Source: Acarospora socialis
Lineage: Eukaryota; Ascomycota; Lecanoromycetes; Acarosporales; Acarosporaceae
Direction of reading: 5' to 3'
Assembly: GCA_025617375.2 (NCBI GenBank)
Contig: JAMYGW020000003.1
Coordinates: forward strand, 2,728,001 to 2,792,000
DNA length: 64,000 nucleotides
Part shown: positions 27,762-38,460 of the stretch, one piece after another
Layout of the letters: each line of letters starts with the position of its first letter
Position numbering within the stretch: position 1 is the stretch's first letter
Notes under the pieces: model-generated
The model's input: the letters and a program-made list of their open reading frames with translations, nothing else
Databases searched by the model: none
Told to the model about the DNA's origin: nothing
Translations under genes and position numbers: made by a program

Positions 27762-28180
27762 TTATGACATTGTTTGAGAATCTTCATTCTCAATCTCATC
27801 ATTATCACTATCAAGTTCAGCAGCAAGACAGTCAGTCTTCTGTGAAGCATGGCAGTTCATTTGATTCAATGTTCTTTGAAGATGTACAACTTTTGAGAAA
27901 AGTGCAGCAAGCTCAGTGTGCTTGACTGTCAATTTGCTGTTTGCTTTACTTATTTTCTTTTGAAGCAAGAGACAAGTTCTATTGAGAGACTTTCACAATA
28001 CACTGACACATGAGTGACCACAATGAGTACACTTATTGCATTTTGATCAAGATTTCATTACAAAACAGTTGATGTCACAACAGACACAATAGTCACAAGA
28101 AAAAGAGACAGACACATCATCAATTTGAATTTTCTTTGCAATTCTTAGACAATTTGAGTTTTTAGAAAGCATCATTGCTG
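27762..28180 (-). pseudogene. Antisense coiled-coil gene of element B
   Basis: Minus-strand coding fossil between the chromodomain and the 3' LTR. The longest clean stretch (27762-27968) is a helical, probably coiled-coil C-terminal part ending in an acidic tail (DSDNDEIENED). Upstream on the same strand lies the Cys-rich part. The same arrangement recurs in A and C. Broken fossil of a virus-like element; function unknown. Confidence 0.6.
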
Positions 28181-28250
28181 ACAAAGAACAATGTGAATAT
28201 TCTCACTTATATAGACTCTAAAGAACTAGTGTCTGAGAAGAAAAGAATAG

Positions 28251-28602
28251 TGTTATGATCAAGTTGAAACAGACTTGAAACAGACTGATGTGTGTACATA
28301 GAGAGCATATATCTCAGAGATATCTAGGCAGCAGTCATGTGACATCTTGACATGCTTGATGACAAGCTTGACAAGCAAGCTCAACAGATTGCATGAGCAA
28401 GTCATCTCAACAGACTTAACAACAAGGTTGATGAGCAAGCTCAGTATATAGTCACAATCATTTTTTCTATGAAAAGAATCATATTCAACTTAAGTAATCA
28501 TTGAAGAGTTAAAGACCAGAATCATTTCAGACCAGTCATTATATCAATAAGCACAAACTCTTAGTTCTACATACTCAAGAAATCTCAGATTAGAACATTA
28601 CA
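28251..28602 (+). repeat. 3' LTR of element B (352 bp)
   Basis: Starts TGTTATGATCAAG, ends GAACATTACA, followed directly by the ATCTG duplication and then the right arm of MITE 1. Confidence 0.9.
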
Positions 28603-29329
28603 ATCTGCAAGTCAAATCAGAGTTGAGTCAGATCAAATCAGGGTCAGACTGATCTGATGATCACTTTACATACAACAATACAAAGAATGAGATCACAAAA
28701 AAGATATCTTTCTATATGAACTATGACTACAACTCAAAGATATAACAAGATCTCAAAAAGCACAAATCACAAAGTCAGAAAACAATTCTGAATATTGTTC
28801 AGATGAAAAAACTGCATTAAGATTTAACAAAATGAATTGAACAGCAAACAGAATGAATAATAAAGACAAAATTATTTGAAGAAGAAGAAAAGATATATTT
28901 AAAAATAAATAATATATAAACTAAAGAAAAAAGTAAGAAGCTGAGAAACAAGAGTATTGAATCATTCAAGATTATATAAAACATCAAGAAATTGAGCTAT
29001 GAGTTAAATCTACTCAAGAAAAAAAAGATATACTCATTGTTTCATGCATTCATGCTACAGCACTGTGATCAGTTCATATCACTTTAAATCATTAAAATGT
29101 CTGTCAAACTTAACAAAGAATACAAAATTGAGAACATTTTAAAAGAAAGAATGATTAAAGAAGAAGTTCACTATCTTGTAAAATGAAAGAGTTACAATAT
29201 CTCAGAAAATATCTGAAAACTCAAGAAAAATCTCAAGAACTGCACAAGAACACTTCAGCATTTTGAGAAAAGAAGTCAATTCTAATTTAGAAGAATGAAG
29301 ATATTGTATTAATTGATTGTAACAATAAT

Positions 29330-29790
29330 TGAGAATTTTCATTCTCTGTTTCATCATTATCATAAGTAAGTTTCTGAGTGAGACACTTTGCTTTGATGTT
29401 TATGTGAGCTTCTGATTATTTTAACATTTTTTGTAAATGAACAATTTTGATCAGAAGTACAGAAAGTTGTTTATTGAAAATTTGAAAGAGTTCATTCTCA
29501 GTTTTAAAATGAACAAACTCAAGAAAGTCAAGAGAGAAACTGATACAGAGACAGTTTTAATACATATATTTGACACACTTCACTGACTTTGAGAAGTCAG
29601 ATGATGTCAAACAATCAAATAATATCATTATACAAAAGAACTCAATGTTCAAACAATAATCACAGAAAATAAATGCAGAATCTTCTTTACAGAATATGAT
29701 ATCAGTAAGACAAAGTTGATTTTTAAATTTCAGATGCATTGTTAATGAATGATTAACATAATGAATATATACTCTCACTTAAATAAGCTC
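29330..29790 (-). pseudogene. Antisense Cys-rich gene of element C
   Basis: Minus-strand fossil in the same position as in A and B. The part at 29557-29778 contains the conserved N-terminal segment (MHLKFKNQL, FCKEDSAFIFCDYC, then KSVKCVKY). The helical C-terminal half follows with breaks. The Cys spacing suggests zinc binding, an inference from the motif. Confidence 0.6.
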
Positions 29791-29822
29791 TAGAGAACTA
29801 GCATCTAAAAAAGAAAAAATAA

Positions 29823-30165
29823 TGTTACAATCATACTTCAGAGAGAGTAGCATGCTAAAGTATGCATAAAAAAAAGCATAGCTCAGAGCATAAAACAATG
29901 AAATATTAAACATTCTCTCATAAATATGTGATCAAAACACATCAGAACACTGAAACACTAAGTATGTCAGTGTGTTTAGAATCTATATAGTAAAATCAAT
30001 TTTCTTATAAAATTGATCATGTTCAATTCATTCAATAGTTACAATAAAATATTTACTCAACATCACTGTATCAAAGAATTCTTATATCAACAAGTTCAAA
30101 TATCTTAGTTCTAATATACTCAAGAAATCTCAGATCAGACATTACACTTCAGTTAAAATGTAACA
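29823..30165 (+). repeat. 3' LTR of element C (343 bp)
   Basis: TGTTACAATCA...ATGTAACA. MITE 2 inserted so close to its end that the MITE's 8-bp target duplication (GTAACAAT) includes the last six LTR bases. Confidence 0.85.
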
Positions 30166-30167
30166 AT

Positions 30168-30557
30168 TAAAGTGATCATTAAGTCAGATCAGACCAAGAA
30201 TTTCTGATCTGATCTGACTTACAGATTAAGTCAGATTTAGATTTCTGACTTTGATCTGATCTGTAAACTGAGTCAGAATTAAGTCAGATCAGTCTTGATG
30301 ATCTGTACATACTAAATATAGTAGATTTAATGCATATTTCTAATGAAAACTTTAGATTGAAACTCATAATAAGACTTAAAATGAGACTTTAAAGCTAAAT
30401 ATAGTATATATATTGATTTGTGAATCAATTCAGATCAGAAGTTCTGATCTGATCTGATCTGTAAGTTAAGTCAGTCTTGAAATTTTGATCTGATCTACAG
30501 ATCAGATCAAAATCAGATTAGATAAGTTAAGATCAGACTGATTCAACAGTCACTTTA
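30168..30557. mobile_element. hAT-like MITE 2 (390 bp)
   Basis: Complete non-coding element with TAAAGTGA...TCACTTTA ends and perfect 8-bp GTAACAAT duplications (30160-30167 and 30558-30565). Similar along its length to MITE 1, including the TACTAAATATAGTAGAT and ATATAGTATATATATTGATT segments. Inserted at the junction between the 3' LTR of element C and its flank, so younger than C. Confidence 0.85.
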
Positions 30558-30565
30558 GTAACAAT

Positions 30566-30905
30566 AGATTTGATACAACTTAAAACTGTATAATAAGAAC
30601 ATAAACTTAAGCATTTGAGTAACTTGCTGTCAGATAGTTTAGTCAAAGTGTAAAATTGAGAAATAAATCTTACTCACAAAATCATTCAGTGTGTTGATTT
30701 TACAGAAGTTTAAGTTCTTTATAGTCTTGAATGAGAATTTCTTTGATTCAAACTCTGCAAACTTTGAGTCAAATACTCTCTCTGATAAACAGAAAAAACT
30801 GTGTTTGTTTAAAACAGCTTTGATTTGTTGTTATGTGAAGAATACTGCAGATATTATGTTTTTGTTAAGACTATTGATGATGATAAGAGAATATGAGAAC
30901 TGATG
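30566..30905 (+). pseudogene. Right part of the decayed gene split by element C
   Basis: If the C insertion, MITE 2 and one target duplication are removed, the plus-strand frame of 17834-18539 continues here without a shift. It runs through a clean 70-codon stretch (30691-30903) and ends in TGA TGA. The clean stretch holds a Cys-Cys pair (LICCYVKNTAD) and charged segments. No domain recognised. The frame continuity is the main evidence; it could be chance in one of three frames. Confidence 0.4.
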
Positions 30906-31490
30906 ATTGCACTTAAATATAACATGACATTAACAAAATAAATACACTGTTTAGATAATCTGAAGCAAATTAACAGTAGTGTTTTGAAAGAATATAGAAG
31001 ATATTATTGATTCTAGAGCAAGATATAACAATTGATGATGTATAACAGTTATAGCTTTTGAACAGCTCATTTATTGATACTGATCTGAGCAGTAAGCAAG
31101 TAATTTTGAAGATAATGACTTCATAATCATTTTATAGCAAATATTTCACTACAATATAGAACAGATAGTACTGTCAGAAACTAAAGACAATGAGTGTAGC
31201 TGTCTGATAATATTAAAAGTATTTAAATATGATTGTTTGAGTAAAGAGAATGCAGCAAAGACTATAAGTTTGAAAATTCACTATTCTAAACATTGAAATG
31301 ACATTGATTATTGATCTTTATATGAAGATATTCTTGAGAGAGACAACATAACAGCAGTCACACTTCAGTTTGTAGATTGCAAGATAGTATCAAATATTGC
31401 AACACTGATTCTTTCAAGATGTCATTGACTCAGCTCAGACATGAATTAAGAAAATCAAGAAAACATACTATCTTTAAGAAAAAACACAAA
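30906..31490 (+). other. Weak decayed coding, unassigned
   Basis: A plus-strand frame near 31320-31430 reads LYEDILERDNITAVTLQF and continues with few stops, but neighbouring parts need frame changes and no family is recognised. No repeats or terminal inverted repeats seen. Confidence 0.25.
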
Positions 31491-31499
31491 TTTAATTGT

Positions 31500-32159
31500 C
31501 TGATCTCTTCAGATCTAAAGTGACTCAATTTAATTGCTGAAATTTTTTCAGTTTTCAATTTAGATGTTAAGCTGCTCACTTAATTCAGAAAAACTTATGC
31601 AGAATTGAATGCTAACATTTATTTATTTATTTATCAAATGAATTCTATTCTGATCATAAAAACATATTTTTACAGCTGAAAACATGATTCATCATTCTCA
31701 ATAGAATAGTCAAGTAGTATACTTCTACTACAGTTATAACTCAAGTTATTCAAAGATCTAGCTGTCTCAATCTCTCAACACAATCTCTTATGTGAAAATG
31801 TCAACAAAAGATGAGCATTTCAAGCTGAAGTGTTCTATTTACTCAGTAGTTATAATTGAATGATCAAGAAAGACATAGTGATTCAATGTTATTAAACTAA
31901 ATATTGTATTATAAACAATCAACTTATCAGCTCAGCAGAAGAACAGCTAAAATTATATTAATTAAGTGATCAGAGAAAAGCAGTAAAGCAAGTAACTTCA
32001 AAACAAAAACACTTGTGTATTAAAATATAATGAAAATCATCAAGAAAAAAAAGAGTGATCAAAAAGCAGAATAAAATAAGAACACAATAGTGCAAAGTAT
32101 AGAAACAGAAACTTTTCATGATCAATTTTACTTTTGCTTGCTCAAAAGCTCTGTTATAA
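31500..32159 (+). pseudogene. Decayed gene with a basic C-terminus, function unknown
   Basis: Plus-strand frame ending at a TAA (32157-32159), overlapping the end of the converging J-domain fossil by about 30 bp. The last 120 codons are Gln/Lys-rich and finish with a strongly basic stretch (KSSRKKRVIKKQNKIRT). I considered the C-terminal region of a pogo-type transposase but saw no DDE core to support it. About a dozen stops in the readable part. Confidence 0.35.
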
Positions 32160-34190
32160 GTTTATATAACTTGTCTTGTTCACTTTGCAGATCTGTCAGT
32201 TTACTTTCAAGCTTATTCATCTTTAATTTTTGATTTTTCACAATCTCATTTTCTAACTTTTCATTTTATAGTTTTCACTCTTCAAAAATTCATATTCTAA
32301 AGCTTTTTCACTGCTTAGAGTATGTTTTGCTGCAGTTTTTTGATGTTTTTTTTCTTTTTTAGAAAGTTGTATCTTAATGTGAACTATTTGTCAAGAAGAT
32401 GTTATTTTGCATTCTTTATAATACTCTTTGATTTTCTTATCAACATCTGTTTTTCTCAGCATTCTTTTTAGAGTTTGTTAAAACACAAAATCTCATCACT
32501 TCTTAACATTATCTTTAGTGATTCTTCTACAGAGAATATAAACAGCAGTAACTGAGTACTGAAATTCAGTTTCAATAGTCTTGATCTTTATTGACTTAAA
32601 GACAACATCAAGTATTTTTTAAAAGATATCTTCATTCTTTCTTGAGTACTTCTTATCAGTCTTTTCAAGACAAACAGTTTTGTTTTTGTTCATATTGCAA
32701 TATTCATTCACTGCTTTACATTCAATTTCTTTATTTAATTGAAGATCATATAAGAGATTGTTCTTGATGTCAATTTAAATAACAAATTAATAATTTCTGA
32801 AGTTGCTGTGATCATTACTTTCAATAATTCTATACATTAAGATTGATTTGTTCTTTCTGATTAGATTTAATCTTCATATTATAGTTTTAATTTTTAAAGA
32901 AGAAGAGATTATGATTCATGAGACAGAATAGTCATATTGTTTGTTTAGTTTTGTTAGAAACTTAATGATTTATTCAATCTTTTTTTATGTTTCTTCATTC
33001 TGAGAATCTTTTCTTAAGATATCAACATATTTTCTTGTTATCTTGAAATGCTCAATGAATTTTGAGTATTTAATTGAAAGATCATTTTTCAACTCATCAT
33101 ACATGTTATTTTGTTTATTCTGCTTTATCTGCTTGTTAATATTATTTAATGCATTTATTGCATCAGCATCATCAGAATTCTTCATGAGTTTCTTAACATA
33201 AGATTCAGCTTGCTTATAGATACTTTTGCTGAAATCATTAAATAAAAATAAAAAACTCTTCTCTATATTCTTAACTTCAGTCTCATCAGAATTAGACTTT
33301 TCTTTGTAAGCATTGTTGAAGAATTTCTCAGTAAAAACATCAAGTCTACTTGCTGTATTTCTAACTTCTAACTTACAGTGTTATATTAGTTTTAATGTAC
33401 AAAGAAGAAAAGAGTTTAAGTTTTATTTTATGTTCTGCTGAGAAAGTGATCATAATTACTTACTTTTAAAAGTATCTTAAGTATCTGAGTACTTGTTTGT
33501 ATCTGAATTTAGTAAACTGCTTAACTTTTTGTACACTGTAACAACTTCTTCATCATTACAATCTTTAGACATATCAAGAATCTGATGATAGTGTGTTGAA
33601 TTACAGTTCATGATTTAATCAGTAATTTCTTTATCATTAACAGAATATTAAGTCTTCTGTTGCTCTTTTGACTGACTTTTTGTTATATTGAGAGATGTAG
33701 ATATAGAGCTGTCATCAAAAAATAATTTTAATTAAATTAAAAGTGCATCACTCTGATCTGAATAAGCTGTGCTTTTTAAGTCTAAAATCTGTTATTATGT
33801 CTTTTTTTAAGCTGAATCTGATTCAGAAGTAAACTCAGATATTGTTATCTCAAAAGCTTGAGAAGCTGCATTCTCAGAGTTTGTAGTCTGTTGTTGTACT
33901 TTATTCAATTTGTTATAACTCTCATCTGATTCAGAAGTAAACTCAGAGATTGTAGTGTTAAAAGTTGATTGAGTGATATTTGTTTTTTGTTGTTTTTTCT
34001 CTGTTTATTGTCATTTCTTGTTTATTCTGTTACAAGCAACATCTAATTCAAAAATTAATTCAGAAGTTGAAAGACTAGAAGCTTGTGAAGCTGCATTTAT
34101 CTTTTACTTTTACTTATTCACTGTACTGAAGTTCAAATTCACATCAGAAACAGTCTTTACACTGAGTTGAAGAGTATCATCAAAGAACAT
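32128..34190 (-). pseudogene. J-domain (DnaJ/Hsp40-type) protein fossil with acidic repeats
   Basis: Starts at a minus-strand ATG (34188-34190, MFFDDTLQLSVKTV) and ends at a TAA (32128-32130), roughly 690 codons. In order: an N-terminal part with repeated blocks built on AASQA and SEFTSESDES (two clear copies near 33800-33960 and one diverged near 34060); a J-domain near 33460-33600 (THYHQILDMSKDCNDEEVV, YKKLSSLL, NSDTNKYSDT); a Lys-rich middle (NTASRLDVFTEKFF near 33350); and a leucine-zipper-like C-terminus (near 32130-32290). J-domains stimulate Hsp70 ATPase through an HPD motif; here the HPD position reads NSD, so the copy would be inactive even without its stops. At least one frame change lies before the C-terminal coil. 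The J-domain spacing resembles fungal Hlj1-type proteins, but the remaining parts do not identify a known member. Confidence 0.6.
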
Positions 34191-34207
34191 TATAAACTGA
34201 TTGTTGC

Positions 34208-34561
34208 TTAAGAAATCAATAAACTCTTTACTTTAAAATTAGATCAACTGAATTATGAAAATTCAGATTTGATGTTTTCAGCAGTTCAAACTTTTTAGAT
34301 AACTGTTGAACAGATAAGTCATAGTTTTTATAATTTTTTCTGATAACTGCTCATCTTTTTGACTTTGATTTCAAATATAGTGAGTTAAAATATCAATCTC
34401 AATTCAGACACTTTGCTAAAGATAGAAACAGAGTTAATATTATTTAAGTTTTTTAAAGCTGCTTGAGCAAATTTAGCTTCATGCAAAGTAGTGCTGCATA
34501 TGTCTTCTTTATGTCAACTTAAAATAGTCTGAATTACTTCACTTTGTGTTTTTTTCTTCAT
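34208..34561 (-). pseudogene. Small decayed helical protein, function unknown
   Basis: Minus-strand frame of 118 codons from ATG (34559-34561) to TAA (34208-34210) with about nine stops. Starts MKKKTQSEVIQTILS and contains EAKFAQAALKNLNNINS and KKMSSYQKKL, suggesting an alpha-helical, charged protein. It lies just upstream of, and in the same direction as, the J-domain fossil. No family recognised. Confidence 0.45.
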
Positions 34562-34723
34562 TTTTTCACTTTTTGTGAGCTGAAATCAATATCTCAAGCA
34601 ATTAAGATGATATCAATCACTCTTTTAACTCTTGTAACAATGTATTTCATTGTTTTTGCTTTTCTTGTCTCTGCTGACTATAATTTCTGTTAAAAGAACT
34701 GCTCATAAAACAATTTATAAATC

Positions 34724-35206
34724 ATGACAACAACAACTGATCTGTCTGCAATCTCAGCTTATACTTCATACTTCATGAAGAATAGCTTCAATTAAGTAAC
34801 TATAAAGATTCAATTAAACAAACTACATAATTCAGCAGTCATTGATCTGACTTTTGCAACAGATTTTAGTGATATCAGTTTGACTAACTTAAACATGTTC
34901 TTTGATTAACATTATTCTTCAGACATTGATTTGACTTTAAGATTAAAATAGAGTGTATATCAGACTGAGTGCTTTTCTTTATTAACTGATATGAACATTT
35001 CATCTCAGAACATTTCAGCATTGTTTACTCAAAAAGTCAATTTTTCTGAATTCTTCAGTGCAAAGTTGACTTTCTTGTCATTTTAACTTTCAACTGTTAC
35101 AAATATAGAAATTTTCACTGACTCAGAAGTGTCATCAATTGTCTTTGATTTCTTTAATCTCTTATTGTCTGAAAGTTTGTCAACAGCTATGATTTTGATT
35201 TTCTAA
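34724..35206 (+). pseudogene. Decayed Ser/Thr/Leu-rich protein of about 160 codons
   Basis: Plus-strand frame from ATG at 34724 to TAA at 35204-35206 with four internal stops, one of the best-preserved frames in the window. Starts MTTTTDLSAISAYTSYF and contains DLTFATDFSDISLTN and TDSEVSSIVFDFFNLL. Divergent from the minus-strand fossil at 34208-34561; the two ATGs are about 160 bp apart, so they may have shared a promoter region. Function unknown. Confidence 0.45.
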
Positions 35207-35400
35207 ATAGTCAACTGCATGCTCTTTAAACATAGCTGTACAAGAATCTTATATTTAATCATAATTAGTAATGAAACAAAGAATTAAGCATAGCTTCTTC
35301 AATAGTAATGTCTTATTGCATGACAAACAAGTGACTACTTAAAATTATTCACATTCTTTGAAGTCAACAAAGAAACTTTTCTTATTATATCTGATCAAAC

Positions 35401-35706
35401 TGTTACATTCTAACAGAAGATTTCTCTCAGATTAGAACTAAAGATTTTGACTTATTGATATAAAGATTGCTTTACACAGTTCAAGTAACTTTTAAATAGT
35501 AATAAACAAGTTAAACATAATTGTTTTCATAGCAAAAACAATCTCACTATATAGAAGCTTGCTCATGATCTTGCTGATGCACTGTTGAGTTCTGTTTATG
35601 CTCTTGATATTAAGCTGTTAAGTTTATGTCTGAGTGTACACTGTGTTCACAAACTCAGAAACTCAGACTCTGTAGTTTTTAAGTTTATTTAAACTTAATT
35701 GTAACA
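35401..35706 (-). repeat. Solo LTR of the gypsy A-D family (306 bp)
   Basis: TGTTACATTC...TTGTAACA. Its reverse complement aligns with the LTRs of B and D, including the TATATAG segment and the CTTATTGATATAA block. Flanked by CAAAC (35396-35400) and TAAAC (35707-35711), one transition apart, so it is a genuine insertion that recombined to a solo LTR. No internal sequence remains. Confidence 0.75.
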
Positions 35707-36446
35707 TAAACTGAATTACTCTTTAACTTTCTTCTTGATATCAGAACATAAAGAATTTCTTTTTTTTAAAGTTTTTGTTGAAGATGTTCTAGATCTTTTG
35801 TCTTAAAATTCATCTGTGATTTTAATTAAGTTAAATACATATTTCTCAGTCACATATCTGATCATAGAATATTCAGAAAGATCTTCAGTTATGTGAAAAG
35901 ATTCATTACTCTTTTCAGTATTTTTTACATGTGTTTTCTTCTTAAGTCACTCAAGCATCATATCACATTTACACAGCATATTTATGACAGTCAACAGTAT
36001 CAAGTTCTGCAAGATAATCTTTTATTGTTAAAATGAATTAAAAAGAAGTAAAAGTTTCAGATGAAGCTATACAAAAGATTAAATATAAATATTTATAAGT
36101 AAAAAGTAAAGAGTCAAAAATAAAAGATGATTATGTTTAACTGAATCATACTGTTACTATTTTAAAAAAGATCAACAGAAGTTGAACTAAGAGCTAAATT
36201 TAAGTCAAAATATTATTATAAAATGTGTTATTAATTGTATATCAATGCATATCTCTCTATCAAACAATAATATTATTTCTCATTACAGAACTTGTAGCAA
36301 GATCTTTCACAACAACATATGAGTAACTGTCATTATTGTTTACTTCTATTATAATGCACATCAAATAATTAGATATGAATGACAATCATGATAAAGAGTT
36401 TAAACAACACAATACTGTCAGTAAATGACTCAAAACATTATATTCA
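35707..36446. other. No gene assigned
   Basis: AT-rich interval between the solo LTR and the coiled-coil gene. Short frames only; no repeats or structured signals recognised. Confidence 0.35.
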
Positions 36447-36773
36447 ATGTTGTCTAAGAGAGATCTAAGTATTGAGAATTTACTACAACAAATAAATGAG
36501 TTTCAAAGAGCAGAGAAAGAAAAGATCATTGAGAAATTAATAAAAAAAAACATCTTGCTGCAACAGCAAATTGTGTGCTATACAACAAGTCACTATATCA
36601 CAATGAAGTTATTATTAGAAGTTTTTGAAGCAACAATATTGATCAAGACAGTGCTGAAAGAAAGTCATTATAAGAATTTTGCAGCAAAAACTGACTGATT
36701 AAAGTTCTAAAACATTTATCAAGAGATTGCAGAGACATTTGAATATCACTTTATGACATGAATATAAGATTAA
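36447..36773 (+). pseudogene. Small coiled-coil family, copy 1
   Basis: Frame of 109 codons from ATG 36447 to TAA 36771-36773, with its first 83 codons clean. Reads as a coiled coil (IENLLQQINEFQRAEKEKI), then LIKKNILLQQQIVCY, a 30-residue helix, and DxLKFxNIYQE, where stops fall at two expected Trp positions. The pattern K-x-N-x-L-x-Q-Q-I-x-x-Y recurs at 62602-62988, 63330-63685 and 44985-45416, so this is one dispersed gene family. The family is common among uncharacterised fungal proteins as far as I recall; the function is unknown. Confidence 0.55.
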
Positions 36774-36879
36774 AATGTAGTATTGCTGCAAATATCAAAT
36801 AAAAGAGACTTCACTATTCACTTATACTGCAGAAAACTTCATGAAAGATGATTAAATGATCTTTAATTAATGACAGATC

Positions 36880-38460
36880 TTTGACTGATAACAGTTGCTC
36901 ATGTAAGCTGTTCTTAAATCTTTCTCTTCATATTCAAGAAATCACACTTTATCATTGAGCTCTACAGTAAGACTCTCAATTACTTTCTTGAATTCAACAA
37001 ATCAGTTTTCAAGTCTTTTCACATAATTGTCAATCTGCATGCAATATCTATACTTATGTAAAAAAGATAACAGATGTAAAAAACAGACTCTATTATCTCT
37101 TTAGATTTTCAGTCACTCTGTAGATGTTAGTTTAAGATTTATGAAAATTGTATAATGAGATATTATTCATTTTGAAGATTTTGAAGTAGCTATTTAAACA
37201 TTGCAATTTTGATCTCAAGAATCAACAGAGCTTTCTTGAGCTTCTGCAATTTATATACAGTTGTTATAGCTTCTGTTTGTTTATCTGCTTGAGATAGTAA
37301 AGAAAGTTGTGTCAATCAGTTTTCTAAAATTGTCACAAATAACTCAGTGCAGTATGTTGATTAAATCACTTAAGATCAGTTAAACACAAGTTAAGCAAAC
37401 AGTTTCAACTTTACATAAGTTTCTGTCAGTTTTGATAGTCTGAAGTGTGTGAAATAGAAAGATTTAGCTTGTTGTTAAAAGAAAAACTTGTGAGTTGTTG
37501 ATATATCTTTAATTGAATCACACTCAGTGAAGTGTGACTGACAAAAGAGTCATCAAGTTGCTTCAAATATAAGTCTAGTATTGCTGCAGTGTTTTATTGT
37601 AATTGATGAACTTGATAGCTCTGTAAAATTAAACACTGTATATGAGCATTTTTTTGTGCACTAAATATGATTTAAATTTCATTGATGTCTTTTAGAATCA
37701 ACACACTACACAAAGTTAATGCTTGTAAGACTGAAATAACAATGATATATAATCTCAATGAGCAGTCTATTCTTAGTTGTCACTCAGAGTTTAAGTTTAA
37801 TCATGAAGTTTTGCTTTGTGAAACTTTAAACATAAAATGATCACAATGATGATGAACTTCATCACTTAGCTAATTGAGTTTTTTCTAATCTGAAAATACA
37901 AATATATCTATTTATTTATGAGTTATTCTCTCATCACTTCTTTATAATTGTATCACAGTGATTGAACACATTGAGAATTTTGATTTGCAACAAAGTACAT
38001 GATAAATTATCTCATCAGACTAATTCTGCAAAGCAATCTGTATCAAAATGTGTGAAGAATAATATCTGAAAATGAGTCTCAATGTCTTCAATATTGCATG
38101 TCATTCAACAGTTAATCAAGCAGTTTTCTCTTTAATTACACATTTAATTGCAAGTGAATTCTTAGAAAAATCTTAATTCATATCATTTAATAGTGACTGA
38201 AGTTGTTTCAGAAGTCTTAAATGATCAACAGTTTTTCTAAGATTTACTGTGTTTCAAGAAAGCTTGATCTCAATACACTGTTGAAGATACAGTCACTGTG
38301 TATTAAATATATATTATCTTGTGTCAAAAGAAAAGTTACTTTGTAACAAAGATTCTACACTCAATTTTCTTACTAAAGTACAAAGATCATTTGCTTATCT
38401 AAACTTCTCAAACTATAATTAAATCTCTCATTTTTGTTTCATCTGATCTCTAATTTTAAA
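36880..38460 (-). pseudogene. Long Gln/Leu-rich coiled-coil gene fossil
   Basis: Minus-strand frame that can be followed for most of 1.5 kb. It is made of helical, Gln/Leu/Lys-rich segments such as NLRKTVDHLRLLKQLQSLLN (near 38240) and KKVIESLTVELNDKV (near 36970). In-frame stops are frequent but spaced as in the other fossils. The composition suggests a long rod-like coiled-coil protein of the myosin-tail or SMC-arm kind, without any motor or ATPase motif visible. Both ends are soft; an alternative frame reads well at 38390-38480. Function not recognised. Confidence 0.45.

Larger units (their letters stand above)
22411..28602 (+). mobile_element. Ty3/gypsy chromovirus fossil B, structurally complete (6192 bp)
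   Basis: Bounded by two 352-bp LTRs and perfect 5-bp ATCTG duplications (22406-22410 and 28603-28607). Parts in order: leader, gag (about 22790-24200) with a CX2CX4HX4C knuckle at 23703-23744, protease (about 24720-25010), reverse transcriptase (about 25150-25730), RNase H (about 25960-26380), integrase (about 26480-27170), GPY/F and chromodomain (about 27440-27720), antisense gene, 3' LTR. Looks whole in layout but carries dozens of breaks. It retains some CC/GG, so it is younger than C, D and E. Confidence 0.93.
22104..28668. mobile_element. hAT-like MITE 1, interrupted by element B
   Basis: Non-coding element with terminal inverted repeats TAAAGTGATCATCAGATCAG at the left and its complement at the right (ending 28668). 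It is flanked by 8-bp duplications TATACAAC (22096-22103) and CATACAAC (28669-28676), one transition apart. Eight-bp duplications point to the hAT superfamily. Own sequence is 22104-22410 plus about 61 bp at the right end, about 370 bp in all. It contains a short tandem repeat of AAACTCAAAATGAG-like units near 22245-22305 and an AT-rich TATATATT core. Inserted in the integrase region of element C. Confidence 0.8.
18540..30165 (+). mobile_element. Ty3/gypsy chromovirus fossil C, interrupted by MITE 1 and element B
   Basis: Bounded by 343-bp LTRs and 5-bp duplications (ATAAA at 18535-18539; ATAGA on the right, split by MITE 2, one transition apart). Own sequence is 18540-22103 plus 28669-30165. 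Parts seen: gag (about 18900-20200) with a CX2CX4HX4C knuckle at 19724-19765, protease (about 20700-21030), reverse transcriptase (from about 21200), integrase on both sides of the insertion, chromodomain (about 29050-29280), and an antisense gene before the 3' LTR. It is shorter than A and B and heavily broken. Older than MITE 1 and B, which lie inside it. Confidence 0.85.

Noticed and set aside
31500-32159. Pogo/Fot1-type transposase C-terminus
   Set aside because: Only a basic Gln/Lys-rich tail is seen; no DDE core or helix-turn-helix could be read upstream.
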